64,000 bases of DNA from Amyelois transitella (Eukaryota; Arthropoda; Insecta; Lepidoptera; Pyralidae). The stretch spans positions 5,317,001-5,381,000 of the forward strand of contig NC_083514.1 of assembly GCF_032362555.1 (NCBI RefSeq), read 5' to 3'. This document shows, in pieces, positions 38,101 through 53,100 of this stretch. Below the pieces are notes generated by a model. The model made no database searches. It saw only the letters and a list, made by a program, of their open reading frames with translations, and was not told the origin of the DNA. Made by a program: the position numbers and the translations under genes. Numbering within the stretch: the first letter of the stretch is position 1; each line of letters starts with the position of its first letter.

Positions 38101-41100
38101 TATTCAAGTGCAGTTAACAATAATACTGTTTCCCGTTAGGTGACAGTAACGGTTTAGGAGAGAGCGTGTATCAGGTAATTAAGACTGCAGTAAGTTAGGA
38201 AAGTAAAATGGACTCATAACATAACACATAAATCGTCACATGAAGAAACTTGTTAACAAAACGGATTTAATCTTTTGTTATTACACAGAAAGTTTAGTCA
38301 TGACCGCACTTTCTTTTTGAGCTGCATACGGGTACAACGTACTTGTCGGAACACTATTGTCGTGTTGTGTTCACCTATACTCATTACATACTAAATTAAA
38401 TTCCTATTGTTATTGATATGTCATGATCCCATCATTCGTTTTTAATTTTTTTTATGAAATGTTACAATTCACCAGAGTTACAAATTACTCATGCAAGTAT
38501 TTTAAAAATATAGGTAGGTAATCAGCTTTTGCGCAGGGTATCCCTACTGTAGAATTTCCAGAAAAAAAATTTAATCTGTGCCAAATACAGTCAAAATCGA
38601 TTCAGAAGATTTGTTTCATTCGTTACAAGTAAAAAAAAAAGAAAAAACATTTTTTTCTGTTTATAACAGTAGTATGGAGGAAAAGATTCGCTTATCCCAA
38701 TAAAATAAAAATTTAATAAAATTAGGTAAATGGTGATATTTTAACTCATAATATTTTGGGTGAGCGAGATTATGGAATGTAAACATCTGAGCAAGCATTA
38801 AGTCCTTGATTCGTGCGGCGACGGTATCGTGACCAATCACACTGGAAATTTAACGCAGGTAGGTATGTATCTACTTATTAAGTGTCGACCACTTTGCAAC
38901 TACTTGGTAACTACAATGATAACTTTGAATCAAGTTGGTATTGTATACATTATCCAGCAAATAAGTTTTGTGCAGTTGACTAATTATAGGTAGGTATATC
39001 TAGCATAGGTTTGATAAGTTGTCTACTTATGTCCACAGTTATGCTGAATACAGGAAAACGAGATTATCCAACCGGGATTTTTTGCAAAAATATAATTAGT
39101 ACATAGTTTATGCTTGAATTTTTTTTAAATGAATTTGATAGTTCAAAGCACGTGCTTAGTTTATCAAAATTATAGCCGAACATGAAATATAATTAAAAGA
39201 TTATAATATACTGAAACTGAATAAAGATAGACCTATTATTTTGCCAGAATCACGTGTAAATAATGAGGACTTAGGTTAGTTTTTGTTTGTGACGGAAACG
39301 AGCGATTTTCCGCGCGCGCGCCCTTGCCGTCCTCCGCGTCCGCTCCACCTCGCATGTCATCCTCATCAACTAATTATTATCTCCGATATTCTAATAGAAT
39401 TTCTGAGCTTATCTGTCTCAGGTGACAATAAAATTATATTCTTACATATAACACGTCTATATCCTTTGCGGGCCAAAAGTATCTAAAAGGCTGATAGGCC
39501 ACGTTAAGCTGTTTGGCATAATGATAGAATTGAGATTCAAATAGTGCTATGTTGCTAGCCCATTGCCTACACGAAGAATCCCATGTTTATAAGCCTATGC
39601 CTGAGTCGCCTTTAATGACAGCCATGGGAAAGAGACGTCTTATTCTTTACTTATTGGTTCTGGGAACCACCGGCACGTTCTTACCACTTTGTTCTTTATT
39701 TTTATTACTTACTTGCGTCCCGCCAAGGTTTCTACATATGTATATAGACTACAGCACCCGTAGAAAACTAACCGATGCTCTTACTGTGAGGGACAACATC
39801 GTGAGGATACTTGCAAATTCAGGCAACTGCATGCGTTACCATGATTGACCCAATACGGGTTAGATTGCCCTGCAAAGGATGCGGAGCTGGGAGTCGCTTC
39901 GTGTAAAAACCTGACTCATGCAATCCAGAATCCATGGTAACAGGCAAAACCCTCCGGCTCCTCTCCAGAGTGGTGAGGATGCAACCGAGGCTAAAGTCAG
40001 GAGGAAGAACACCCGTAAATAATGTAACTTAATTAAAAAATAATTTTCATGATCGGTTCAGTATTTCTAAACATAGCCGTTACAAACGATGCCATTAATA
40101 TTATAGATTTATTTATGTACAAAATGATATAAAACTATTTTAATTGTGTAATGTAATTCTAACCATATTTATATCGAATCGTATCGTTATTAAAATGCTT
40201 TTTTTACTTAGGAACTACAACTTCAACTAAAGAATGCAAAATGACGATAAAATAGTTTTATGACATAAATAATTAATTTTATTTTATCTGTCTGTATTTA
40301 ATCAATATAAGCTTTCGCCTCTCGAGTGATCTAGGAAGGCTTATAAATTGACCGATTTGTTTAATAAGTGCATAGATAATTTCCCCGAAGTTTGGCATCT
40401 GAGTCTGTAACATTTCGATATGTGATTTTCATCTGTTTTCTTTTAGTTAACGTATTAGTAAGTATTAGCATATGAAATGTATGAAAAAACATGATTGTCA
40501 TTTGACAACGACATTGTCTTTACGATTGTAAATTTTGTAAATAAGCAAAAAGTGGGAAACTCCTTTCAAGTAAAAGTAGGTAAATACTTGTGAACAGAAA
40601 GAATTGATTAGGTAGAGTTTAACGTCATTTAGAAATAAATGAAATTTTGTATGAATATATTTACCTATTTAATTATCCCATGTAAAACAAGCTACATTTT
40701 GGGAATTGTCACAGGAATAGAGATGACGGGCATATTGTGGAATGCTTAAGTATATTTATGAATCTATTTTATATATATAATCCATGTGATAATAAGGACA
40801 TCATATCTAGCTTCTACGTACATCGTAATAAGATACTAATTTACATACAATTACGATTGTTTTTATCTTATGGAAAACAAATTGTAATATTTGGGTTTAA
40901 ATGGACATTATGTTTTCAATTTCTATTCTTCGTAATAAGATACGAAGTTGAGCCTTGAATTACAAGTGTTTATATACATTTGCAAAAACCATTGTTTAAT
41001 ACACGTAATTACGAATGCGTTTGAGAATTCCTAACTGACATACCTATTATATTGATAATTAATAATAACAATGACACCAATATGTAGCCTCCACCTCCGC

Positions 41101-44100
41101 AGCTAATATTAGCGAAGGTCTTATTTATAACGCATTTGACACAAACATTAAAATACGTAATTGATTTGAATTCAAATTTTACGCTTATTTGAATGTCATT
41201 GTAATGAAAAGAGTTGGAATGTTTATACATTTTTTTCCAAATAGGTACTCGAAAGCACAGTAGAGAGTTTTAAACGAATTTGGACTATTATCTTTGCCTT
41301 ATTTTTTGAATTCTCGAGTTGGCAGTAGGAACTGTAGAAGCACAAATAAGGAAAACGAGAAAGCTATCCTACGCATTGAATGTCATAATTTTTATATTTA
41401 GAATATTTTCGTTAAATGAATGTGACGATAGTACTTGTTCATTTATTAAAACCATTGAATTTGAATACAAATGAGAAAACATGTTTTCTTTTGTTCTTTA
41501 CCAGTATAAATACTTTAAGTGGCTCTTTTAAAAATACATAAAATTCAGATTCCATCTAAATTGCAAAGTAAGGTAGGTAGGTATTTCAATCTGAGTCTGC
41601 TGGCCTACGCAGATGATTGCATTCTGTCGGTGTTTTGAGACGTGTAATTTGCTCGTTATCTTGCAATGTTCGTCGCAGCGGCAACAGTAGCTAAACGTTC
41701 CGAATGTTTCGTAAATCCAGTAAAAGTGTTGTGGGTGTAGTGCACAATGCGACAATAGTTCCACCGGCGTAATCACCGTTTTCTATCAGTTGCGGTTGCG
41801 AACACTTTGCGCTCGGCTGCTCTACATCATTTTTCTACTCAAGACATCGACATTTACTTAATTTAAATAAAAAAACAAACCAAATACATAACTACTTCAA
41901 GGTACTTGATGATGACACAACACGTGTAGATAGTTCACTACTTGTGCATGGAAGCAGGTGAACCTTGAACAGAGATCCGCTTGGCTAGCGACCATTTACA
42001 GGCTAATAATCAACACTGACTGCCACCGCGTTCGTTGTCGTTGGCTTTTGTAAATTTAATACACTTACGACATATTTTAATGTATATGTATTAGGTATTA
42101 TAAATAAGCTAGTCATAATTTTTTCCCAAAACATATAACCCAAGGTTTATATCATTACTAACCTACGAAATGCAACGTAGATAGAGGTAACCTTGCACTT
42201 TTGTTAGAATGTTTTTTAAATACTTAGCATGACTGTGTCAGTCGTCAACTTTAGTGATTATCCAGTGAGAACGCGGCAATTGACTTGAACAATGATGAAC
42301 CTCGATGCCTGTGTAGGTGTACATGTATACCTATAACCTACGTACCCACGCAAGTTACATAAGAGACTGGCTTCATGCAAAAGGCTCCGCCATTTTACGA
42401 TGAGCACTTTGATGGTTTTTGCGCTAAAAGTGAGCGGTAATGTTGGCAATGGTTTTAAAAGTTTCTCGCTGTAGGCTATCGATGAAACGACTGTTGTAGC
42501 AAAATGGTTCAAGAACACTGCTTAGTGAGCGAATTGTCCACAGAAGGCGATTACGCGGAAAATTACGTTCTTTCCATTACAAATAGAACCTTCTAGTCAT
42601 CTGAAGTCGATTATTATTTAGCTACTATTTAGTTAAAGGTAAATGGAAAAAGAAATGCGCGGTTGTAGTTGTACTAAGACCTTGTAGGTATTTAATGGAT
42701 GTCGTACAAAGCAACTAAGGGAAAAACTAAAAACTGCGGATTCTTTGCCTCAGGCTAGCAACCTGTCATACAGCTGAACGTGGTCTTTCAGTATTTTAAA
42801 GACTGTCGGCTCAGTCTGTCTCGCGAAGAATATAGATGCAACTATTATGTACAGTATGAGTCGTTCTCAGGAGAGTGACAGTAATATTTCGACAAAAGAG
42901 TTCAATTAAATTTTATTGGATTCAGTAATTTTCAAAAGAATGGCCACGATTTTAATTTTTTACTTGTTGTAAAATCATATTTTTAATGAAGAATTCTGTT
43001 TTAAGGAGTCATATTTGGTAATACAAAATAGGAAATAACTATGATTACTTTATTTACAGGATGAACCACTGCCAAATGCTCATGCATTACACGGCGTTCC
43101 TCCGCCCACTCCCGTGTCGTCGGCGGCGCCCACGCACCCCAGCCAGCCTCCTGCAGCTGAAAACCAGCACAAGGATGATGCTTTAAACCACGAAGAGTCT
43201 AAAATAGACGAAGACAAACTTCAGGTAAATTGTTTAATCGATATCAAGGTCTTTTTTGACTTGAAACGTCCATTTTATACAACATAGGTCTTAAAAGTTA
43301 TGCTAAACTGAGAAACTCAAGGCAGTGGTTTGCCATGATAAATATGCGAACAAAAATAACATCTTAGTTTTAAATGTACAATTTAAGTTTTTAATATTAA
43401 GCTATTAAGATTATTACTTTGTGCTCGACTTGAGTCGTGACTTCAACTATACGATCTGCATGAGTTTATATTTCAGACATTTTGCCATAAACATTACCAA
43501 AGCTGCCAGTCCAAATCATGCTAAGGTTTCACAATTTTGCACCTAAAATAGGTGTAAAGGTAACGTAACACTTTACGTATCAATTACTAATTAAATCTAC
43601 CTCTGTATCTCTACAAGGAAACGGTTGCTCCATGCGGGTTATATTGGTATGATGAACGTTGCATTGCACAATATTCCCTAGATGTTTTATGTATGTGCGA
43701 TGATGCGCGGCCGGTGCAAGTAGTGACGTCACGGCTTTCACTTAAAGTGGTGGTGTCTTGGTTCGTACTGAACTGGCGGTAGAACGAGATGGGGAGATGG
43801 TAGCCAAGTATCACTACCACACTATGCTCCACGGCTGAGAATATAATAAAACACACATGCGTTCGAAGTTCCACGGGCGTTGATCCGAATGCGTGAAAGT
43901 AGTGGTGACAATTTATTGTTTTTATTAATATAAAATGATATTATACGAGTATGAAGTATGCATTTTTATTGCAATCATTAAATCTGAGAGGGAAAGGCCG
44001 ATATAAAATGAAGCATATCTAAATAATTGGAAATAACAAATTATATGTAAAAGCAATAGAATAGGGATAACAAAAAAATATTATAACTACTCGTGTTTTG

Positions 44101-47100
44101 CTCTGAACAGAGAGACTTCAAGTATTTTGTATTTACTCAATTTATTTACATCTTGCATTGTGTGTGCCATTGTTTTTGTCACCACTTTAGAAATTACGTC
44201 ATGTGTGGTTATATAGGTATATACATTAATCATGTAAATAATGTCGTTTAAATGTGTTGAAGATATACTCGTATCAGATGTTTTTGAAAATTATTCATAG
44301 GTATTAAAATATCTCCTAATTATATAAAATTGAGAGTATTTTGATAACCTATAGTTTGAAAACAATATCCATACACATAGGTTCGTTACCACACTTTTAA
44401 TTTAAGATGAGAATTTTGAATCAGAAGATTTATAAAGACTTCGATTTATTAGCTTATTATATTCATCAAGTTTTAATTATTAAAATTTTGCTATTGCCTA
44501 CAGTTTACGATTGATGTAAAATTTATTAAAAGTTTGGCGTCATTTGTTTGTTTAAGAATATTTATACTATTTATCAAAATACTAGAAAATATTTACAAAC
44601 GTAGGGCGGCGAAACAATAGTGCGCGGGCGCATTGTCTGGCGCAGGATGTCCGAGCGATTGTGCCTGACAAACAGCACAGAACGAGATGTGCAGATCAAA
44701 TGAAAATGTTCTTGTTTTTCTGGCTGCTCGTGCCTAAAACACTAAATTGATTGTTTATTGTTATTGACGCACAATGTTCTGTAAATTTTCGGAAATGACA
44801 CAACATTAGAGTTTCTTTCGTTTTTTGTTCTTATCATTGTTTATTTAGAAATTTATACCTAGTGCCGTGTGGTTCCCGGCACCAATAGAAAAAAGAATAG
44901 GACCATTCCAACTCTTTTCCATGGATGTCGTAAAAGGCGACTAAGGGATAGGCTTATAAACTTGAGATTCTACTTTTAGGCGACGGGCTAGTAACCTGTC
45001 ACTTTATATGAATCTCAATTCTATCAGTAAGCCAAACAGCTGAACGTGGCCTATCAGTATTTGGCAAGACTGTTGGCTCTGTCTACCCTGCAAGGGATAT
45101 AGACGTGATTATATGTATGTATGTATGTAGCTGTTCTTTTTTAAAGTAAGGTATTGTTCATCCTATTATATAGACAAACGTCTATCTAACAAACGGCATG
45201 CATCCGGAAAACTGGGTCATTACCTATATTATAAGACTTATCTCTACTAATATTATAAAGCTGAAGAGTTTGTTTGTTTGTTTGAACGCGCTCATCTCAG
45301 GACACGAGGACAAAGTCGCGGGAACAGCTAGTTACCAATAAGATTCCTATATTCCTTCCGATACATTAGAATCAATAAGATTCCCACAGACGGGCATAGG
45401 AAGAAAGGAAGACAGAGTAAAAGATGGTCTGATGATCTGCGGGCATTTGATGAGCAGTGGACGAAAAAGTCGATGGATAGAGATGTCTGGAAGGAGGGAA
45501 GGCTTTTGCTCTGAAATTGCTTTTTAAATACCAAGATAAAAATATATAGGCAAATAGCTTGTATGCTTGTACGTTTGGATGTTGAACTAGGACCGCGATC
45601 CTAGTTCGAATAATTTATTATTGTACTAGTTGTTGTCCGCAACTCCGTTTGCATGTTATTGGAAATACAAAGTCTAAGGTTATTAAATTAACTCAAATTT
45701 TCGTACATATTACAGAGTAGTTGGTCCTTTGGCTTCTACAACACATGATCCAATTCTTCTATTTAATTTTGCCAACAGAAAATGCTTATCAGAATAAACA
45801 ACTTCTGTTAAGACGTCTTTTCCATAATTCTAATGATTTACTTGGTCTATAATGGTTCTGCATCAGGTGTTCCAGACCTTGAATTACTTTTGTTAAGTCT
45901 TAATTTCGATATTTCTTATAGTTTAGCTAAGTTTTTATATATGTTTGTATTCAAATTCGTTCAGTAGTTCCGGAGATTAACGTGTACAAACAAACATACA
46001 AACTATTTCTTTATCGTAATAAATTATTTTTTTGAAAATATACTCAATTTACGGACAAATTTTTTTACTGTTTTATTATATGTATTGAAGAATAAGTTTT
46101 GTGGTGTTATAAAACGTTTTAATCACAAATAACATACGAACGCGCCGTGAAAATATGGGAAGCAAGGCCCGTTATCTTTCTAACATTCGTCTAACCTATT
46201 TCAATGAAAGATATTGTGTTATATTCACCACGGCAGCAGCGGTATTACGGGTTCAAAGAAAGGCATTTTAATTCGTAATAAACCGTTCAACTCAAAATAA
46301 TAGGTATCAGCCGTTCTAAAACTACCTACTTTAATAATTAAACCGTGAAAATAAATACGTTAAATGCTTCGAGTATTTCATTATTAATCGACGCTTTTAC
46401 TGGAACTCGAGAAGAATAAACTTGTAGCTTGATGTAATTAACATATTGAAAACATGTTACATGTACGCATATAAGTCTAAAATAATTGTGTATGAAAATT
46501 TATGTTGCAATAATAATAATAAAAAAAATGCATTAGATTTGGGTAGGTTGATCTGTTATCGACTGTACCCAGCTGGGATGCAGGTCGAGGCCAGCATTGC
46601 GGTGCATTCGCACGAGGTGCACTGAGCCTGGGTCAAATAGGGATGAGCTTCCAGCAGCCTTGAATAAAGCTCTCATACACAAACCCGCTTAATAAAAAAG
46701 TACTAGATATTATTATGTTAAAAAATCATAAAAAATTTAATCATTGCATATTATAAAGTTTCCCTATTTTTTATGTATGTAATGTATGTGCTAAACTCGA
46801 AAAGTTGTAAACGAATTTAGTTTTCGTTTGAAATGTTGGAAAGATGGTTTTCTCAGTAAAGTTTAATATTGATAAATACTACGTACGAAGCTGGGGCGGG
46901 TTGCTAGTATGTATATTAATAAAATAATAATCGCAATCTCGGTCTACCCAAAAGTTGGTCCCTTCCTTCATAAATAATAAAAAATTCTGGTTAATGATCA
47001 ATATTTTTTATAAGATTAATTCGTCAAATATAAGTTGAAATCGAAAGTTAAATATACGACAATATTATTCCGCCCGTTGTTATTCCCGCCGGGGATTAAT

Positions 47101-50100
47101 TCCCTAGATACCAAGATGTTGCTACGACATCAGAGTTATTAATACAATGTTCCTATTTGATTAGACGTTTTATTGAGGTTATTGACTTTGAAAACAAAAA
47201 ATTCCTTTATGAAGTACTAGCTGTTGCCCGCGACTTCGTCCGCGTAAATATCTCTATCCGTTTCAGCCAAAATACTAAATGTACAGATAAAATATTTTTA
47301 TCGTTTTATTATATGTAGTATTTTATATTCAGTTTTTTAAATTAAATACTCAAACAACACAAAAAAATATTTCTAATAAAAAAAAAATATCTTGTTTTTG
47401 TTGGGGATCGAACTTGGACACTCTCACGCGCCTACCACTGGACCATCGAGGCCATTGCGGTTGTGTTGAAATTAGAGTAGACTACATACATCTATATAGT
47501 CACGTCTATATCCCTTGCGGGGTAGACAGAGCCAACAGGCTTGAAAGGACTGAATGGCCACTGAATTGAGATTCAAATAGTGACAGGTTGCTCGCTCATC
47601 GCCTAAAAAAGAATCCCAAGTTTGTAAGCCTATCCCTTAGTCACCTTTTACGACATCCATGGGAAAGAGATGGAGTGTTTTTGTATTGGTGCCGGGAACC
47701 ACACGGTACTCAAGTACACTAACAAACCAAAAATCTTTTTACGTGAGAATTACGCATGTTATGTGCGGCAAAACCAGAATATTATCAAACTGATTTTCAC
47801 ATATGTTATAGGTATTATGCTGTCGTTCAATTATAAATTTTAAATTTCGTAACTTATTTGCAGGCAAACTCATGCCTTGAGTTCATTCAAATTTTTTTTA
47901 GTAAACCGATTTTAATGAAACAAACTTTAAATGTTTTTCTGAGTTAAAACAAATAAGTGAAAGTTTTAAGTACGAGTAAATCGGTTCAGTACTTTCGGAG
48001 ATAATCGTGATCATACATATAGACAGACAGACAAGAAATTAAAAAAAAATATTTTTGCTTTCTTTTATTCATTCTAAGTGTCCCTCTATCCATTTCAGCC
48101 AAAAATATTAAATGTACAGACAAAATATTTTTACTGTTTTATTATATGTATAGATTAAATCGCAATGCACACTTCAATTACTATTAGCATCCTTATATTT
48201 TAGGGTCTGGAAAACTTTCAGAAGTTTTATAAATTCGTAAGTTTAAGAAGCTTTCAAAGTTTTGACGATACCCTACAAATATAAAAAGATTTGTAAGCTG
48301 TTCCAATATCCGCAAGAAGAAAACTATATGCGAATACATTTTGTGTGTGTGCGATTACGGCTGCTGAGATTTTTCTTCTTTTCTTGCACGTGGTATAAAT
48401 TCTACTTCCTGCTTATAATATAAATGGGAAAGTATGGAGGAGGATTGTGAGGATGGTTGTACCTACGTTGGTTTGTTACTCATTCACGCAAAATCAACGG
48501 AACTGATTTGGATAAAAGTTATAATACACGGGTAAAATATAATAATTTTACTATAAATCTTGGGTGCAAACGATTTCATTTCTTATTACAGAAAATTGAC
48601 GACGAAGTCTCCAAGAACGAGTCTCCGAACTCCAGCGATGAAAGTTCAGAGTCAGACAGTTCTGCGGAAGAGGAGGAGGACTTCGAAGCCACCAGGCCCA
48701 TGTTGAAGCTGCCCATTCAGTTCGACCTGGACGAGCTCGCGGGAGCTTTCCTTGCCAATAATCAAAAGTGAGTTTAAAAATGTGGAAGAAGAAACGTAAG
48801 AAAGTTGACACAAGGCCTCAAAGCATAGTGGGTGCAACTGGAAATTCTCCAAGATGAGAGAGAGTATCAGAAGTGAATGCAAAAGTTTTCTTTTTCTTTG
48901 GCGTATGCTCTTGGCTATATTAAGGATATTGTGGATTAACTTTTTCACTTATGTATCAGGTAAGCCTAAGCTTGAAGCAACTCATTAAGCAAAAGATTCG
49001 GAAGAAAAATAAGAATATAAATTAGATTTGCCTATACCCTCCGTTCAAAATGCAAATTATAAGTTGAACACTGCTCCTATGTTGCATAAACGCTATGATA
49101 ATTTATCATGACGAACTCTGACATTGCTTTGAAAATATACATAACAGCATGTAGGTTCCTTCCCATTTGACGAAGCTTTTAATCTATCATCAGATTTGAA
49201 TTTTACAAAAATTCTGTTCGAAATATTTATTCGCCTCCTAAGAATGATATTTACAGGAACATATAAAGTGATCTCAATCTACTTCACATAGTCACAATCT
49301 TAGGAATACTATTGCCTATATTTATTCTAGAGGCCGTATGAACTGCGTAGTCGAGCGCCGCCATGACGACCCCATGGAGAAACGATTCCCCTTCAACATC
49401 CTTGGAGCCTTCGCTCCCCGTAGCGCTCATGCTGAGCGAATTGCCATCATTTGCCACGGAGGAGATGAGCCTAGGTAAGCAACGTTTTCGTTAAGTTTCA
49501 TTTGGGAAACATATTAAATAGAAACCACAATCACTTTTACAAAATTGAAGGTGGTGTTTTCCCGTGGATAAAATTTTATCTAAACGGCATTCCACTGCTG
49601 GATAAAGACCTTACATTGAGCGGTCAAAAATGATGTTTCTTTTGATTTGTAATCAAAAAATTATGGTGGATATTTTTACTGTGCATTAACATTTGTAAAT
49701 CATGTCTTATATTTTATGCTAAGTACTTTTTTTTATTCATACAGAATTTAGTCAGGCCCTTTATTCAAATAAAGTACTTTCGGGGTTGAACCGGTCTAAA
49801 TTGAGTTAAGCACTCTATTTTTCAAAGAGAACTAGCTTTACCGTTTTACCCTTTCCCTGTGTGGTATTCAAAATCTGTTGATCCTCCCCATAATATCTTT
49901 CCAAGACACATACTTACTTGCTAGATTTAAGCTTTCTACACTCAGTTGTCTGTCAGTCAATCACTTCGTATTGAAACATTGTCAAGTCGATAGAAACTGG
50001 TCACTGTGCAAACAATCGCAACTTTCCTTTGCAAAGAGAAAGCGCTTTGAAGCAAAGAGCAAATATTGCATATTTGCAGTTTCAAGTTTCCATACGACTC

Positions 50101-53100
50101 AACAAGGTTAACGATCTGTTATTTCCGCATATGTACCTACCTTTGTATGATAAAGGAAGGTTCTTTGTTCTTGTAATTAAATTAATTTAATTAACATTTT
50201 TAAAATATTTACTCATGAAATAAGAGGACGATGAGAGATTAAAAAATAGAAATGCAAATTAAATTACATTTTAAATTCGACTTTAACTATTACACAAAGT
50301 AAGTCATGAAAAATTAATGTGTTATAAGTTCACGTGGGCGAGGAAGCGGGCTACAGTGTAGTTATACTCAGAAATGTTTATTGCAACATTTCTGTCGATC
50401 ATAACATTTGCCACCCGCCGGGCTAGACAAGTCGTCTATACACCGGCTCCGGTATTTTTTCATTTCACCCGCGGCTTACCCGGCCGGTATTTACGTGGGA
50501 GTCATTCCAAATTTCCTCGCTCGGTAGGTTGATATATTATACTAAGCTCATGTTATGTCTTGTAAGGTAATTAAAATTCAGCATGATCATGTAGCTCTTA
50601 TGTGAGAATTCTATTAGCCTTAGTCGTCTTTTACGACATGCATGGGAAAGATATGGAGTGGTCCTATTATAAAGCGCTGGGAACTAGACTGGCTGTTTTG
50701 GTTCACTGAATCTTAATACTATCCGGTACCGATTCCTCTTAATGATTCCTACTTTCTTATCGGCTCCTGCTCACAGTACACATGGAAGTCTTAGACTTCC
50801 GTTCGGAACCGGTTTCATTAAATTATTCAAACAGATTATATTGAATGTAGCCGATACTTGGAACGATGTTGGTAGATTCAATAGGGTACCGGACAGTAAT
50901 CGAAAAAAAATCTAAGTTGTGTTTTAAAATAAAGTTTGTTATACAAGAACATCACTTAATAAATATTTTTAAGAAATAACAATGATTTATAATTTTAAAT
51001 CAATAAATAAAGTTGCAAAAATCCAATATTTTTTATCTGTGCAGCGTAAGAACCCAAACACCAATCACAGTGAGTGACGTCATACGTAATGAGTGATAAG
51101 TAAACACCACTGCTTTGTATGTTATTTCGAGTTATTCTACGATTTATTTGCATTTTTCTAAAAATATTTAAGTGTAATTAGTTACGAATTGAAGGACTTT
51201 ACTCATAACAGAAGTTGTCGCAAGTGCTTGAAGCCGCCTATCAAGCTTTTATCATGGAACAAGGTTACAAACCGACAATAGAAATCTCCCAAAAGATTGA
51301 TATTTTCATGGTCGGCAGTTCCTTTGCCACTAATACCGACTTTTATTTTGCTGAATTTAGCAATGTGAAAACATTTGTGTAAGTATTTCAACCTCATTTT
51401 GTTTATCTTAACAACAGAAATGATTGAAGAAATTACAAACGAAAACATAACCTTAAACTAGTTCCATTGTTTACAAAGTTATTTTCACATATGTTTTTTC
51501 TATGATTTTAAAGGTTAGATATTTATGGGTTTTGCAGGTTTCTAGATCTGCGAGAAAATACTTAAATTATCCAAGCACTAATCACTTGTAATATGGCTTG
51601 TAGTTTGTTTTCCAAACATATGACGTCACGCGATCTGAATTGACGTAAAGTGCTGTTTTCGCGGCAATTTTAAATAAATTACGTTTTTGACGTTTTTAAA
51701 TACTCCAAAAGATTTATTTATTCAAAATAATATTTTTTATGTATATATAAATAAATAAAGATTATTTTTAAACACAATCTGAAAAGTTGTCCGGTACCCT
51801 ATTTGAGTTAGATAAAACAAAACAAAATTAGGCGGGATTGTACCTATCTAATAAATCTACAAAAAAGTGTCATCTTCAATATTAAACGGATTTTAAATAT
51901 ATTTTCAGATTACCGTTTCTCCTCTTGAATGTCGTAAAAGGCGACTAAGGAATAGGCTAATTAACTTGGGATTCTATTTTGAGGCGATGTGCTAGCATTC
52001 ACGCTCGTTTTTCTCTTTTAAGACTTTGTAAAATGAGAAGCGCCTCCAATCGATATCCTGCTTTTTTGAAGTCGTTTTAGTTACAAAAACCTTATTCTAA
52101 GTGTAGCAAACACTTCCCCGAAAACCGCATAAAACTCGGTTCAGCGAAAAAAGAAAACCACCTTATTTTTAAAGATGAAGTGATTAGCCGGCCGGAGTTA
52201 ATAAGGGTATCGGCTCCTGTTGCTGTATCGGCTCATTTAAATATTCGAATCCGGAGTTACAATGTCTCCTGGGAATCACACGGCTATTCTTATATCACCA
52301 TAGATATCACGATCAAATAATATTTTAATTATTGAGATTACATTATGTAATCACAGTGGCGTTGCATTTAAATATAAGTGTAGTATATTTTGTTACAAAT
52401 TATGAATTAGCAGCTTTTTCGCAGGGCTTCACTCCCGTGGGAAGTTCCTGAACAAAAGTAGCCCTGCCAAAAATCTATTCTATATTTGTGCCAAATTTGT
52501 AAAATTCAGTCCAGTAGTTTTTGAGTTTATTTAGTACAAACATACAAATCATTTCTATTTATATTAGTGAGAATGAGGATAAGTGATTTGGCGACATCTC
52601 TACGTCACACAGTCACAACATGTTGCAAAGATGTTTCTACCTATATTATGAAACTTTGTCATGTCATCTGAGTATGGGTTCCTTGATGACATAAACTGCA
52701 TGTAAACTTGTAAGCGTTCTCTTATGAGCAAAGTCGCGATATCTCATATATGATGATGACACGTGCCAGCTATTAATACTACTGGGAATATAGTGTGAGT
52801 TTGGAACTTGGGAGTGGACCTGCGGTAGTAATAGCAAGGTATTGCATTACTTACTTAAGTAAATATTTTCTTTTCGTCCTGAAAATTATGTGTTTCCCAA
52901 AACTAGCTTAAAAAACTTTTTTACTGTTTAATATTCAGTAATAAGTATACCTAGTAACGTACCTATTATGGATAAAAAAAAAATATACATTCACATTCGT
53001 CCTGTCATGTCATGTTCGTCACGTCCTTATATTTAAGTGTAAGGCTAGCGCCGAGCCATTATTTAAGTACATGAATGGAAGACTATGATAAAATATGCTG

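Noticed and set aside
39549..39848. 99-codon plus frame
   Set aside because: Runs through antisense SINE family A and into family C sequence.
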